Source: Cryptomeria japonica (lineage: Eukaryota > Streptophyta > Pinopsida > Cupressales > Cupressaceae). From it: a stretch of 64,000 bases of DNA. Under the pieces are notes generated by a model. The model was given only the letters and a program-made list of their open reading frames with translations. It did no database searches and had not been told where the DNA came from. The position numbers and the translations under genes are program-made. The stretch is taken from positions 186,001 to 250,000 of the forward strand of contig NW_026728925.1 in the NCBI RefSeq assembly GCF_030272615.1, in the 5' to 3' direction. Shown one piece after another: positions 7,075 through 20,352 of this stretch. Within the stretch, counting starts at the first letter, position 1, and every line of letters starts with the position of its first letter.

Positions 7075-8908
7075 GTAGCATGTGCCAACTTCTTGTGATA
7101 TGAGTGCTCCATACATACAACCAACCTCTCCTCCCCAATTGTCAATATTCTTAGTGACAAATAGCTGAAATGTGGCATTCTCTTCAATACATCACATAGG
7201 CTCTTCAAATCTATATGTGCTAGATAATTTTAATTCACCACTTAGCAATATGTGATACGGTAATAATTATTTTCTCAAAGAAAATAAACAACAATCATGT
7301 AATGAAATTTTTAACAGGTTAAACACTTCGAAAAATTAAAAATTAAACCATTAATGCAATACATTAGAACATGGGAATATGTTTGCCATTATTAGAGTGG
7401 GAAGAATAAATGGGTTGGTATAGCTCTCCATTGACTAATTTTCCTAAGGTACTGTGTCAACTTCAAAATAATGTTTGTATAGTTTTTCAATTCTATTTTA
7501 TTTAGTGCAGCATTTCTAGTCTTTAAATTTGATGCAAAATGAAAGGGTTTCCATGTGCATTCAAGTATGTCCTTAACTTCTCCTTTCAATATTAAAAAAA
7601 ATATATTTTATCTATTTGAGAAAATTTCTTAAGAGGAAGATAAAAAAAAAATTGTGCTCGTTATCAAACTATGATTTTTTGTTCCTTGGGAGATAGATAA
7701 AATTTGAGTGATTTGATGAGTTCCATAGAATGATAAACAAATTTGAAAAAGATAAAATTAATGGATGGTGTCCTAGCGATTCATTTCAAGAACATTCTTG
7801 AATTTAGGAAGAATATCAAATTTCCTATATGTAGATGGTATCTATTTGATTATTTATTTAACAAGTTTTTTGTGCCTAGCATAATGGATAATCATTATAG
7901 GTTTCACCTTGTCAATGTAATTATCCTTAATTTATTCCTTTGTGAATATTTGTTGGGTCTCATATGTAAGAAATACTATCATAAGACCCATGAAGTTAAA
8001 TATTTAAAGAGGGTAGAGTTACTTACAAATACAAATAAATTAAGAAGTTTTATTTGACCTAACTCCATGTTTCACTAAAACTAATTCCTTATGAGCTTGC
8101 CACTAAATATGGTTGAGACATAATAGTCCTAGGGTGATTTACTTTTGGAGGCATATAATCAAGTCCAATGTACAGTAAATAGTGTTGAAGACTTGCTCAA
8201 GAAATGAACTATAGCCCTTTGAAATTTACAAATTTGAGGGATATTTCAATTCAAATTATTACATATTATGCTAGGTCCTAGAAATGTAGTGTAATTAATA
8301 AATATGCATATTTCTATGACGCTTGTTTTGAATGTTCATTTTTTTTAATGTAAATAGGCTATTTGAGTATTTGGACCATGGATCATACAGGGAATATACA
8401 AATATATTATTAATTTTAAAATCACTTACCCTCCCTATATCTCCATATGGTATATCACCCTTTTTCACACTTTCTTGGAAGCCTTCTCTAGTTAATGGAC
8501 AAAGTAGGTAGGAAATTAATGGGTTCTATACTTCATCTATGTTAAAGATGTAGTGTTTGTCTGAATGAACCCTTTGTGGCTATATATACATTTCTCATCT
8601 AGAAATTGTAGAAATTTTTAGTATTTCTTTATTACCCTTATGTTGAATATATTACGATTTTTGTAGAAGAAGTCTGTCTAATTAAGTAATGAATTTACTT
8701 AGTACCCATATTTCTTCTTTTTGGGAAAAGGTTGATGATAATATAGGATACAATATGTATCACTATTGAAGAATTGTAATCAAAATTTATGTTTCTCCTA
8801 TGGTTCCTCATTACTTGTTTATTTATAACCAACTAATAGTTATAGTAATGATATGGTACATGTATGAGGTGGATAAATTTCATTCTAAGTAGCATTAGAA
8901 AGATAGTT
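7075..8908. repeat. Old internal direct duplication, copy 2 (unit 1)
   Basis: Partner of 2996-4881, same orientation. It begins GTAGCATGTGCCAACTTCTTG and ends AGCATTAGAAAGATAGTT. It holds the run of ten A at about 7632-7641 whose length change gives the 9042/9043 difference between units. An open frame with ATG at 7761 ends at 8057. Beyond 8908 the sequence has no match in copy 1, where the LTR starts instead. Confidence 0.85.
7761..8057 (+). pseudogene. Open frame of 98 codons, likely relic of an unknown coding sequence
   Basis: From ATG 7761 (Met-Asp-Gly-Val-Leu-Ala) to a TGA stop, rich in Phe, Leu, Ile, Asn and Lys with C-K-K-Y-Y near the end. It is the same-frame counterpart of the shorter frame at 3739-3930. 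Unit-to-unit changes are few and include amino-acid changes (Ile/Val in the middle, Lys/Asn and Arg/Lys/Thr near the end). I recognise no family; the composition is typical of AT-rich noncoding DNA. Copies: 16803-17099, 25846-26142, 34889-35185, 43932-44228, 52975-53271, 62018-62314. Confidence 0.22.
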
Positions 8909-10595
8909 ACAACATTACCAATTTGAAGCTGAGAACATCACTATATTATTAAGGGAGTCTTATGATCTTGTGGCTGGAATGGTCAAAGGTTATGGACTAA
9001 AATTCTATAAGAAAATATATTAAAATCCCAAGAATATTATTCATAGAGTGTTCACTAAAATATTGGAAGGTCTTTTAATAAGAATAAATAATTTGAAGGG
9101 GATTATTTGTGAAGAAAATCCATAAAAAACTTAGAGAGATGGTAGGATGGACAATATGGATAGGATGGTAGGAGCTGAGTTGATGTGGAAGTTGAATGAT
9201 TTAGGGTATAAATGATGTTTCAATGATATCAAAGACACAATGAAGATATAATAGATTCTATAACTTTTAAGGTTGGGAAACACACACATAATAAACATGT
9301 ATTTTTTCCATCCCATTGACGGTAGGAAGAATGTGATAATTAGGCATAGTAGCTTATGGATATTTTTGGAGACAATTTCACGGAAGATGTAAGGAAAAAA
9401 AAATGTTTATAATTCTTCTCTAATAAATCTCTATGGTAGCTAACTACCAATTAAAAGTGTAGAATTTTTGTGTGAAAAATGGAGATGAAACTCAAATAGC
9501 TAACTATCAATTGGCCAAAATATCTAGCTATACTATTGAGGACCAATTTATCATAAATGAGGCACTCAAGATAGTTGTCATATTTGTAGTATGTCACTAA
9601 AAAAAATGAAAAAGTGTAGGGGACCATGACGCAAAGCTTGAACATATTAAATCTTGGTCCCCACAAAATGATTTGAAGCTTTAGGCAAAGCATATGGCCA
9701 TGAATATTTTATAAAGGGAAAACACACCAGGGAACAATTATAGCTTGCTAATGTGATTGAATAGAACCCATTCAATGGTCTTGATTAAATTATTATTGTA
9801 AGAGAACTAAAGCTCTAAAGGCGAGCAAAGAATTTGACAATGTATGATTTTAATGTCAACATTATTATGAAGGAAAAGGTTTCCACATTGTTTTGTTAGA
9901 ATTCTATCAACTCTTGTTCATGATTCAAATTGTCTTGGCTTCATTAATATTTGGAATCAAATTAACTATGTGTGCTAAGCACATTACTAAAACCTTTGAA
10001 CAAGATGAAATTTGCAATGGCCTGCTTCATCGTGTTTTTCTTAATTTTCCTTTAAATTTTTACATTAAAAAAATTATATATTACATAAAAATTGGTAAAC
10101 CCTAATATAATATTTGGAGTGACAAATATACATTATAATGTGTATTAAAGCTTTGGTCAGATCCAAACCATAACGTACGGCCTGTTGTAGCAGGCTCATC
10201 ATATAAGTTGTGTATGTTTTACAAAGCGCGATTAAAATCTTACTAATTTATAATCCTTTCAAGTATTATGGATAGGCCCTTTCTTAGTTTTCTCAAACAC
10301 GTAACTTTTTGTGACACCATAGCAAAAGTCTGTTGAAATTTTTTATGTACCTTTCGTGAATCATATTTAAGATTTGATTAAACTGAATATGTATATTCTG
10401 CAATACAAATGAAATTATATCCACTCAAGATAGATGAAAGCGATCTGGCCTTTAAAATGTGTCAGTGGTTAGTCAATGGCGATAGATGATATTTCTCCCT
10501 ATCACCGCAGATCTGGATTGAAAAATACGTAAATGTATACTGGGTATCCATGGCAGAATATCTTAATTAGGTGATTGGATCCACAATAAGTGTAT

Positions 10596-10784
10596 TCAAC
10601 AGCAACTAGAATCTGGAATGTTGCCTTCACAGTTAGGACACGACGCTAACATCTCCACAATTTCAAGCAGATTATCAATGCCTGCATTTGTATTCACTAT
10701 TTTGTTGAGGATTGGTCGAGCAGAGACAGCGAGGGAAAACACAACGTTGACCACAAGCAGCAGTGCCATAACTTTCAGAAGCAT
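10596..10784 (-). CDS. Small secreted peptide A (unit 2)
   Basis: Same 62-residue product as in unit 1, with Val12 and Ser59. The start is the ATG at 10784; its TATA box lies at 10899-10906. The four tail Cys are kept. The only nearby change from unit 1 is downstream of the stop (GATTGGATCC for GATTAGATCC). Confidence 0.62.
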   Translation of the reverse strand: MLLKVMALLLVVNVVFSLAVSARPILNKIVNTNAGIDNLLEIVEMLASCPNCEGNIPDSSCC

Positions 10785-11310
10785 CGAGCTCGACAATACT
10801 AATTGGCAGAATGAATGTTAACAAATGAAAAAACGTATTCGGTTTAGCGAGATAGAGAGCGAAGATCGAGAATGGTGATGAATAAACAAGGAAAATCGTA
10901 TTTATAGAGACAGACGACGGCGTGTGAGTATGTTTGATCAAGTCAAAATTAAAATTTGTTCAACTAGGGTGATATTCAAAGTAAAAAATGGCGCGTGGAA
11001 CTGCAACATTTCAAGAGGCGACAAAGGGACTTTGAATATCAACATTGACTTATTCATATTGCACGTCAATTGTCTTCGCTTTCTATCAAGCATGAAAGCA
11101 CCTTTAACACCAATATCACCAATTTCAATTTTGACCTATTCAAACATTTGCACTCCATCGTCCATCTCTATAAATACGATTTACCTGGTTTATACATCAC
11201 CATTCTCGATCTTCGCTCTCTATCTCTTAAAAAATTCACTCGGCTCTTCTTTCTTCATTTGTAAACCAATACGTACGTTTCTTTGCTTGATATTCATTCT
11301 GGCAATTAGT
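10785..11310. promoter_or_regulatory. Divergent promoter region between A and B (unit 2)
   Basis: Both TATAAATA boxes (10899-10906 minus, 11169-11176 plus) and the 13-bp inverted repeat (10970-10982 and 11029-11041) are unchanged from unit 1. Confidence 0.6.
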
Positions 11311-11535
11311 ATGGAGAGATCGATTCATTTGAAAGTTATGGCAGTGCTGCTCATGCTCAACGCTATGGTTTTCCTCGCTGTCTCTGCTCGACCAATCCTG
11401 ACGGAAAAAGTGAATACAAATGCAAGCGTGAACAACAATGATTCAATTGATAATCTGGTTGAAATTGTGGAGATGTTAGCATCTGGTTCTAACTGTTCAG
11501 GCAACATCAAAGATCCTAATTGCCGCAAAAGATAA
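11311..11535 (+). CDS. Small secreted peptide B (unit 2)
   Basis: Identical 74-residue product; codon 4 is TCG and codon 7 TTG as in unit 1. Signal peptide, three sequons, two Cys and the R-K-R end are all present. Confidence 0.66.
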   Translation: MERSIHLKVMAVLLMLNAMVFLAVSARPILTEKVNTNASVNNNDSIDNLVEIVEMLASGSNCSGNIKDPNCRKR

Positions 11536-12037
11536 AACAATGATGCATAGAGTTACTGTGAATCCAACGCACATAACTAAGATTTTTCGCCACGGAAATC
11601 CGTGAGAGCTTTACATTATTTGGGTATTTTGTGGTCCATGGTGACAACGAGAAAGAGAAATATAATTAAATCCCTTGGACACTACTCGCTGACACATTTT
11701 AAAACCAGAACGCTTTCATCCATCTGGATTGCGTAATATGTAATTATTTTTCTGTATTCAAGAATATACATATTCAGCCCAATCAAATCTTAAATATCAA
11801 ATTTGTTTCATTAAATATTCGTTTTCTAATTGTTCATTGTTTTCCACATTGAAGTTGGTGTGGTGGTAGCTCTAGTTTGTCGCAGAAATAACGTTTTCCT
11901 TTCTATTTCCCAATTATCATTAATCTTTTAGTGGTAAACTATCAAACTTATATTGAGTCAAGTTTCCCTATTCCTCTTTGGATATCCCAATTACTTATAC
12001 AAATTATACATATTACTTATTTATACCGTTAATTTAA

Positions 12038-13923
12038 GTAGCATAGGTCAACTTCTTGTGATATGATTAGTCAAGCAAGGAACCAAGCTCTCCTCCTCAA
12101 TTGTCATTATTTTTAGTGAAAATTATTAGTAAAAAAAAATGATACGTAGCATTATCTCAAAGGCACCATGCAAACCCTTCACATCTATCTGTGCTACATA
12201 ATGTTAATTCACTACTCACCAAATGTGATATGGTCATACTTTTTCCCTAAACAAAATCAACAACAATCAAAACTAATGGAATTTTAAACAAGTTAAACAC
12301 TTATAAAATTAAAAAATGAAGCCATTAATGCAATGATTTCAAGAAAATAAAGCTATTTAGTACTATTATTATAGCGAGAAGAATAAATGGATTTTATCTC
12401 TCTGTTTAGAACAGATTTCCTTCTAAGGTGAAAATTTTGCAACTAATTTTCCTAAGGTATTTTGTCAAGTTCAATTAGAGGATATAAAATATTGGAGGTG
12501 CGTTTTATGTAGTGCAACTTTCTTGGTACTTGAACTTGACACAAAATAAAAGGATGTTTATGTGCAGTCAAGTATGTCAAGTAGTGCAACTTTCTTGGCA
12601 CTTGAATTTGGTAATTTTTCTAAAGCCAACAAAGTATTTGTGCTTCTTATCTAACTATGAATTTTAGTTCCTTGAATTTTCTTTTAGTTTTGATAGAATC
12701 AAGAAAATGCTAACTCAATCATATAATATCTAATATTTTGAAGGATAAAGTGCCATGGCTTATCTAACCAATTCGCTAGAATGTTGGAGAAGTTTAAAAA
12801 ACATATATTGAATGGTGTCCTAGCCAAAAGTAGGAATAATATTGAATTTGCTACAAGTAATTTTGGTCTATTGGATTATTTCATTAAAAAATTGCTTGAG
12901 ACTAGCCTAATGAATAAAAATTATATGTTTGGCCTTGCCAAAGTTATTATTTTTAATTGCTTCTTTTTTTAAAACTTTTTGGTTTTCATATGTAAGAAAT
13001 ATTATGTTACTTGACCTAAGAAGTTAATTATTAAAAGGAGAAACTATTGTTTACAACTGAAAGTAAGTTAAAATTTCTTTTCTCTTGAATCCCAATATCC
13101 TTGAAGTTTTTAAACTTTCTCAGCTTACCGCTAAATATTATTTAGACAAGAATAGTGATAGGTCCAAGTAGTTCTTAAGGTATATAATCAATTCTAACAT
13201 GAAATAAAAGGTGTTGGATTTTGTTTGAAGAAATAAATAAGAGCCCTTTGAAATTAAGCAATTTGATGGATATTTTAGATTATTTTTCTAGGTACTAGGA
13301 ATGTACTATAAGAAGCAAATATGCATATGTCTAATGCGCCTTCTTGTAAATATCCAAAAAAATATGTAAATAGAATATTTAATTATGAGGCAGGGGTTGT
13401 AGGGGGATTCCATAAATCTATTATAAATTTTAAAATAGCTTACCCTCCTTGTACTTTCATATAGTATCCACTCTTGCACACTTTATTGCAAGCCTTCTCT
13501 TTTGAATGGACTAAGTAGTTAGGAAAGAAACTAGTTTTATACTTCATTTGTGTTAGACATGTTTTTATTGTCTAATTAAAAACAATGCAATTGGATATAC
13601 ATTTGTCTTGTAGAAGTTATAGATTTTTTATTATTTCTTTACTATCCTTATCCTTAATATACTAGGATTTATATAGCATAAGAATATCTAATTAAGTAAT
13701 AAATTTTCTTAGTCCCCCTATTTATCTTTTTGGGTGAAATATTGATAAAATTTAGGATACAATATGTATCATGATTGAAGAACTATAACCATAATTATGG
13801 CTATCCTATAGTTCATCATTACTCGTCTACTTTTATGCCTAACCAAGTGATATCTCTAGTAATCATATGGTACATGTATGAGGTGGATAATATTTTATTT
13901 TAAGTAGCATTAGAAAGATGGTT
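12038..13923. repeat. Old internal direct duplication, copy 1 (unit 2)
   Basis: Counterpart of 2996-4881, paired with 16117-17950 in this unit. It contains private changes near 13236 and 13353 and the TTTAGG variant near 13750. Confidence 0.85.
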
Positions 13924-13925
13924 CC

Positions 13926-14729
13926 TATTAGAGTAAAAGGTTTTATTTACTAAATTAATTTAATCATATTGATTAATTAACTAAGTCACCTTTTCCTTTT
14001 TTCACTTAAGCTAAATTTAGGAAGCTTTTTGGGGAATTTAATAATTATTTTATTTCATGCATTCATCCCTTAGGGTTTGCTTTAGGGTTTTGATCTCCTT
14101 TATTAAACAATTGATCTCATTGTAATTATTCATTCTGGCAAGTTAATTCATTTGTGATTCTTCTTGCAATTGTCTCCAATTATTCTTGCACTCTCTTGTT
14201 TGTAGGATTTTCTCTTGTACGTGGCAGGTATTTGCATGCAGGCGATTATTGGGCATTGTGGAATTCATCAATCATGAATTCTATCATGGTATCAGAAGTC
14301 CAGACCTGATGCACCTCATTCATCAAATTTGATATTTTCCTTATGAATATTTTTTGTTTGCATCTTGGGTCAATTTGAATCTCAAAATAAGATCTCTGAG
14401 GATTTGAAAATTCACCTTTTTTTGTGATCAAGGGGGGTGCCTATTGTTTTGGACCACCACCACCAGTGGTTAGAGACCTCCTCCCCTCCCCGACTGCCCT
14501 CCACCACCTCATGCCATCAACGGACCACCACCGCGCCACCAGTTTCATTGTTAGAAGCCTTTTTGAGCCTATTGGGATTTTTTTGTGATATTGGGAGCAA
14601 ACAGAGGCGTTCTTCGATAAACCATATATTGAAGTAGAATTTATTTTAGATTTCATTTCTGGTTTGACCTTTTCTATTTTAGAATTGATGTAAACTTTTG
14701 TTTTAATCTTTTCTATTTTGTTTTAACCG
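13926..14729 (+). mobile_element. Ty1/copia-like LTR plus leader fragment (unit 2)
   Basis: LTR 13926-14286 with intact TGGTATCAGA at 14287-14296, then leader. The LTR has TTAAGCTAAATTT where unit 1 has TTAAGGTAAATTT, and TTAACTAAGTC as in units 4-7. A private T near 14439 (GGGGGTGCC) extends an upstream open frame in the leader; this has no likely meaning. Confidence 0.77.
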
Positions 14730-14907
14730 TTATCTCGTCATACTAACTGCCAAAACGAACCTGAAGCAAAGATGCGTGATAAAGAGAGTATATTGTATTT
14801 ATAAACAGAGTGCAAGCGTTTGTATAGGTCAAGAGTGATATTCGGTGAAAAAGGGTGAGATTCAAAGTAAAACAATGGAGCGTTGAATTGCAGCATTTTA
14901 AGAGGCT
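14730..14907 (-). pseudogene. Third, beheaded peptide gene: promoter and ATG only (unit 2)
   Basis: TATA box at 14796-14803 and ATG at 14741, followed by Thr, Arg and TAA as in unit 1. The break point is the same base. Confidence 0.79.
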
Positions 14908-16116
14908 CGAGCTCAAAAGATGCTTTTATTTTTCTTGAACCAAACAATACAGTAGAAGTTCAATGCATTTTTGGTTTCACCATTTTTCTTTTCATACAAC
15001 CCTTTATAATTTATAAAAACGTTTTTCAATAAATTTTTAAATTTTAACCAAAATTGAAATGGTCAAGCAAAGAAAAAAAATGTTGAATAGCAGTAATGAG
15101 TATGCTGATCTTGAATGCTATTCATTATTGAAAAAGTGTCTTTGATGACAAAGTGTACGTTATGATAAGTACAATAATTGAAAGGATACAATTTTAAAGG
15201 AAAAATCTTCAGAATCCTATCATCTAAAGTATCATAAATTGATGGAACCTCAAACCGTACATTTTAAAATCTCTCCCAATGGGATGTTTCTTTTGAAATA
15301 TTTTTTTTGTGTGCAAGGGTGAGCTAGTCATAGTTCTAGTCTTTTCATGACCCCTTTTCTCCCAAGTACAATAGTTTGGAGTTGAGATGCACTTTCTATT
15401 ATTCCACTTTGGTTTTTTGTTCTTCCAATCATGGATCTTTAATTTACATCTTTATGTCTCTTTTACCATTTATTAATAGTTAACATTACTTTTTAGCTAT
15501 ATACCATCATTTCATCCTTTCTAGTTGTCCTTTCCTTTATTGATGTTTTGTTATTAGCCTTAATAGCTTAATAATCTTTGATGAGTGACCACTTTAATGA
15601 ATTGTCAAAATTTATTTGTATCCCTTTGTTGTTATTGCATCTATATTCTTTTTTGTTTTCTATGAAGGAAGGTATAGTTAGAACCATTATGGTCCTTGTA
15701 TCAAGTGTGCATGTTATAATATGATAGATGATAACTTTCATTTTCTTTATATGTCAATCTAACATCAACAAGAGCATCGCTTATCATAGAATCTACCCAC
15801 CTATGTGGTACAGTTGAAAGAACTAACATTTGGCTTGTTGCCAATAGAAATTTTCTATTTGTCTACATGTGTTCAATCCCTTTGTGAGATGTAAGAGGAT
15901 CATTTGATAATAATATGTCATGTTTCTCTAAAGACTTAAAAGGGAGTTTTTGTTTGAGATATCTCATTCTTTGTTGCTTGTGGCCTATGAATTTTTTATG
16001 TTGAGGCGTCCCCCTCCTCTTGTATTATGAGATTTTCCTTGTACTGACAAGTATATATTGATGTGTGATAAGATTCAACATATTTCCCACATCACTTCAA
16101 CATATACTTGTTGCAG

Positions 16117-17950
16117 GTAGCATGTGCCAACTTCTTGTGATATGAGTGCTCCATACATACAACCAACCTCTCCTCCCCAATTGTCAATATTCTTAGTGAC
16201 AAATAGCTGAAATGTGGCATTCTCTTCAATACATCACATAGGCTCTTCAAATCTATATGTGCTAGATAATTTTAATTCACCACTTAGCAATATGTGATAT
16301 GGTAATAATTATTTTCTCAAAGAAAATAAACAACAATCATGTAATGAAATTTTTAACAGGTTAAACACTTCGAAAAATTAAAAATTAAACCATTAATGCA
16401 ATACATTAGAACATGGGAATATGTTTGCCATTATTAGAGTGGGAAGAATAAATGGGTTGGTATAGCTCTCCATTGACTAATTTTCCTAAGGTACTGTGTC
16501 AACTTCAAAATAATGTTTGTATAGTTTTTCAATTCTATTTTATTTAGTGCAGCATTTCTAGTCTTTAAATTTGATGCAAAATGAAAGGGTTTCCATGTGC
16601 ATTCAAGTATGTCCTTAACTTCTCCTTTCAATATTAAAAAAAATATATTTTATCTATTTGAGAAAATTTCTTAAGAGGAAGATAAAAAAAAAATTGTGCT
16701 CGTTATCAAACTATGATTTTTTGTTCCTTGGGAGATAGATAAAATTTGAGTGATTTGATGAGTTCCATAGAATGATAAACAAATTTGAAAAAGATAAAAT
16801 TAATGGATGGTGTCCTAGCGATTCATTTCAAGAACATTCTTGAATTTAGGAAGAATATCAAATTTCCTATATGTAGATGGTATCTATTTGATTATTTATT
16901 TAACAAGTTTTTTGTGCCTAGCATAATGGATAATCATTATAGGTTTCACCTTGTCAATGTAGTTATCCTTAATTTATTCCTTTGTGAATATTTGTTGGGT
17001 CTCATATGTAAGAAATACTATCATAAGACCCATGAAGTTAAATATCTAAACAGGGTAGAGTTACTTACAAATACAAATAAATTAAAAAGTTTTATTTGAC
17101 CTAACTCCATGTTTCACTAAAACTAATTCCTTATGAGCTTGCCACTAAATATGGTTGAGACATAATAGTCCTAGGGTGATTTACTTTTGGAGGCATATAA
17201 TCAAGTCCAATGTACAGTAAATAGTGTTGAAGACTTGCTCAAGAAATGAACTATAGCCCTTTGAAATTTACAAATTTGAGGGATATTTCAATTCAAATTA
17301 TTACATATTATGCTAGGTCCTAGAAATGTAGTGTAATTAATAAATATGCATATGTCTATGACGCTTGTTTTGAATGTTCATTTTTTTTAATGTAAATAGG
17401 CTATTTGAGTATTTGGACCATGGATCATACAGGGAATATACAAATATATTATTAATTTTAAAATCACTTACCCTCCCTATATCTCCACATGGTATATCAC
17501 CCTTTTTCACACTTTCTTGGAAGCCTTCTCTAGTTAATGGACAAAGTAGGTAGGAAATTAATGGGTTCTATACTTCATCTATGTTAAAGATGTAGTGTTT
17601 GTTTGAATGAACCCTTTGTGGCTATATATACATTTCTCATCTAGAAATTGTAGAAATTTTTAGTATTTCTTTATTACCCTTATGTTGAATATATTACGAT
17701 TTTTGTAGAAGAAGTCTGTCTAATTAAGTAATGAATTTACTTAGTACCCATATTTCTTCTTTTTGGGAAAAGGTTGATGATAATATAGGATACAATATGT
17801 ATCACTATTGAAGAATTGTAATCAAAATTTATGTTTCTCCTATGGTTCCTCATTACTTGTTTATTTATAACCAACTAATAGTTATAGTAATGATATGGTA
17901 CATGTATGAGGTGGATAAATTTCATTCTAAGTAGCATTAGAAAGATAGTT
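16117..17950. repeat. Old internal direct duplication, copy 2 (unit 2)
   Basis: Counterpart of 7075-8908. Differs in the open frame at 16803-17099 (AAACAGGG, Asn for Lys) and has CTCCACATGG near 17485. Confidence 0.85.
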
Positions 17951-19637
17951 ACAACATTACCAATTTGAAGCTGAGAACATCACTATATTATTAAGGGAGT
18001 CTTATGATCTTGTGGCTGGAATGGTGAAAGGTTATGGACTAAAATTGTATAAGAAAATATATTAAAATCCCAAGAATATTATTCATAGAGTGTTCACTAA
18101 AATATTGGAAGGTCTTTTAATAAGAATAAATAATTTGAAGGGGATTATTTGTGAAGGAAATCCATAAAAAACTGAGAGAGATGGTAGGATGGACAATATG
18201 GATAGGATGGTAGGAGCTGAGTTGATGTGGAAGTTGAATGATTTAGGGTATAAATGATGTTTCAATGATATCAAAGACACAATGAAGATATAATAGATTC
18301 TATAACTTTTAAGTTTGGGAAACACACACATAATAAACATGTATTTTTTCCATCCCATTGACGGTAGGAAGAATGTGATAATTAGGCATAGTAGCTTATG
18401 GATATTTTTGGAGACAATTTCATGGAAGATGTAAGGAAAAAAAAATGTTTATAATTCTTCTCTAATAAATCTCTATGGTAGCTAACTACCAATTAAAAGT
18501 GTAGAATTTTTGTGTGAAAAATGGAGATGAAACTCAAATAGCTAACTATCAATTGGCCAAAATATCTAGCTATACTATTGAGGACCAATTTATCATAAAT
18601 GAGGCACTCAAGATAGTTGTCATATTTGTAGTATGTCACTAAAAAAAATGAAAAAGTGTAGGGGACCATGACGCAAAGCTTGAACATATTAAATCTTGGT
18701 CCCCACAAAATGATTTGAAGCTTTAGGCAAAGCATATGGCCATGAATATTTTATAAAGGGAAAACACACCAGGGAACAATTATAGCTTGCTAATGTGATT
18801 GAATAGAACCCATTCAATGGTCTTGATTAAATTATTATTGTAAGAGAACTAAAGCTCTAAAGGCGAGCAAAGAACTTGACAATGTATGATTTTAATGTCA
18901 ACATTATTATGAAGGAAAAGGTTTCCACATTGTTTTGTTAGAATTCTATCAACTCTTGTTCATGATTCAAATTGTCTTGGCTTCATTAATATTTGGAATC
19001 AAATTAACTATGTGTGCTAAGCACATTACTAAAACCTTTGAACAAGATGAAATTTGCAATGGCCTGCTTCGTCGTGTTTTTCTTAATTTTCCTTTAAATT
19101 TTTACATTAAAAAAATTATATATTACATAAAAATTGGTAAACCCTAACATAATATTTGGAGTGACAAATATACATTATAATGTGTATTAAAGCTTTGGTC
19201 AGATCCAAACCATAACGTACGGCCTGTTGTAGCAGGCTCATCATATAAGTTGTGTATGTTTTACAAAGCGCGATTAAAATCTTACTAATTTATAATCCTT
19301 TCAAGTATTATGGATAGGCCCCTTCTTAGTTTTCTCAAACACGTAACTTTTTGTGACACCATAGCAAAAGTCTGTTGAAATTTTTTATGTACCTTTCGTG
19401 AATCATATTTAAGATTTGATTAAACTGAATATGTATATTCTTCAATACAAATGAAATTATATCCACTCAAGATAGATGAAAGCGATCTGGCCTTTAAAAT
19501 GTGTCAGTGGTTAGTCAATGGCGATAGATGATATTTCTCCCTATCACCGCAGATCTGGATTGAAAAATACGTAAATGTATACTGGGTATCCATGGCAGAA
19601 TATCTTAATTAGGTGATTGGATCCACAATAAGTGTAT

Positions 19638-19826
19638 TCAACAGCAACTAGGATCTGGAATGTTGCCTTCACAGTTAGGACACGACGCTAACATCTCCAC
19701 AATTTCAAGCAGATTATCAATGCCTGCATTTGTATTCACTATTTTGTTGAGGATTGGTCGAGCAGAGACAGCGAGGGAAAACACAACGTTGAGCACAAGC
19801 AGCAGTGCCATAACTTTCAGAAGCAT
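19638..19826 (-). CDS. Small secreted peptide A (unit 3)
   Basis: First copy of the Leu12/Pro59 version, so the tail reads D-P-S-C-C. Codon 2 is still CTT. Upstream of the ATG the sequence is TTG-TCG-AGA-TCG, closer to gene B (ATG-GAG-AGA-TCG) than in units 1-2, so units 3-7 keep the older state here. Confidence 0.62.
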   Translation of the reverse strand: MLLKVMALLLVLNVVFSLAVSARPILNKIVNTNAGIDNLLEIVEMLASCPNCEGNIPDPSCC

Positions 19827-20352
19827 CGATCTCGACAATACTAATTGGCAGAATGAATGTTAACAAATGAAAAAACGTATTCGGTTTAGCGAGATAGAGA
19901 GCGAAGATCGAGAATGGTGATGGATAAACAAGGAAAATCGTATTTATAGAGACAGACGACGGCGTGTGAGTATGTTTGATCAAATCAAAATTAAAATTTG
20001 TTCAACTAGGGTGATATTCAAAGTAAAAAATGGCGCGTGGAACTGCAACATTTCAAGGGGCGACAAAGGGACTTTGAATATCAACATTGACTTATTCATA
20101 TTGCACGTCAATTGTCTTCGCTTTCTATCAAGCATGAAAGCACTTTTAACACCAATATCACCAATTTCAATTTTGACCTATTCAAACATTTGCACTCCAT
20201 CGTCCATCTCTATAAATACGATTTACCTGGTTTATACATCACCATTCTCGATCTTCGCTCTCTATCTCTTAAAAAATTCACTCGGCTCTTCTTTCTTCAT
20301 TTGTAAACCAATACGTACGTTTCTTTGCTTGATATTCATTCTGGCAATTAGT
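19827..20352. promoter_or_regulatory. Divergent promoter region between A and B (unit 3)
   Basis: Both TATA boxes are intact (19941-19948 minus, 20211-20218 plus), as is the 13-bp inverted repeat. Private changes lie between the boxes: CAAATCAAAATT, TTCAAGGGGCG and AGCACTTTTAAC. Confidence 0.6.

Larger units (their letters stand above)
1..9042. repeat. Tandem unit 1 (9042 bp)
   Basis: First full copy of the 9.04-kb unit; position 1 has the same phase as 9043, 18085, 27128, 36171, 45214, 54257 and 63300. Units 1 and 2 form one subgroup: ten A rather than eleven in the run near 7632-7641, a Val at residue 12 and Ser at residue 59 of peptide A, and C rather than T near 342. The unit boundary is arbitrary, set by the window start. 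Confidence 0.97.
9043..18084. repeat. Tandem unit 2 (9042 bp)
   Basis: Second copy, same length as unit 1 and closest to it. Private or partly private differences include a changed codon context near 13236 (AATAAGAG where other units have AATTAGAG), TTTAGG instead of ATGAAGG near 13750 (shared only with unit 3), and a T in the GGGGGTGCC stretch near 14439. Confidence 0.97.

Noticed and set aside
7392-7589. 65-codon minus-strand frame
   Set aside because: No features beyond AT-rich composition, and it lies within the old duplication with no counterpart in the other half.
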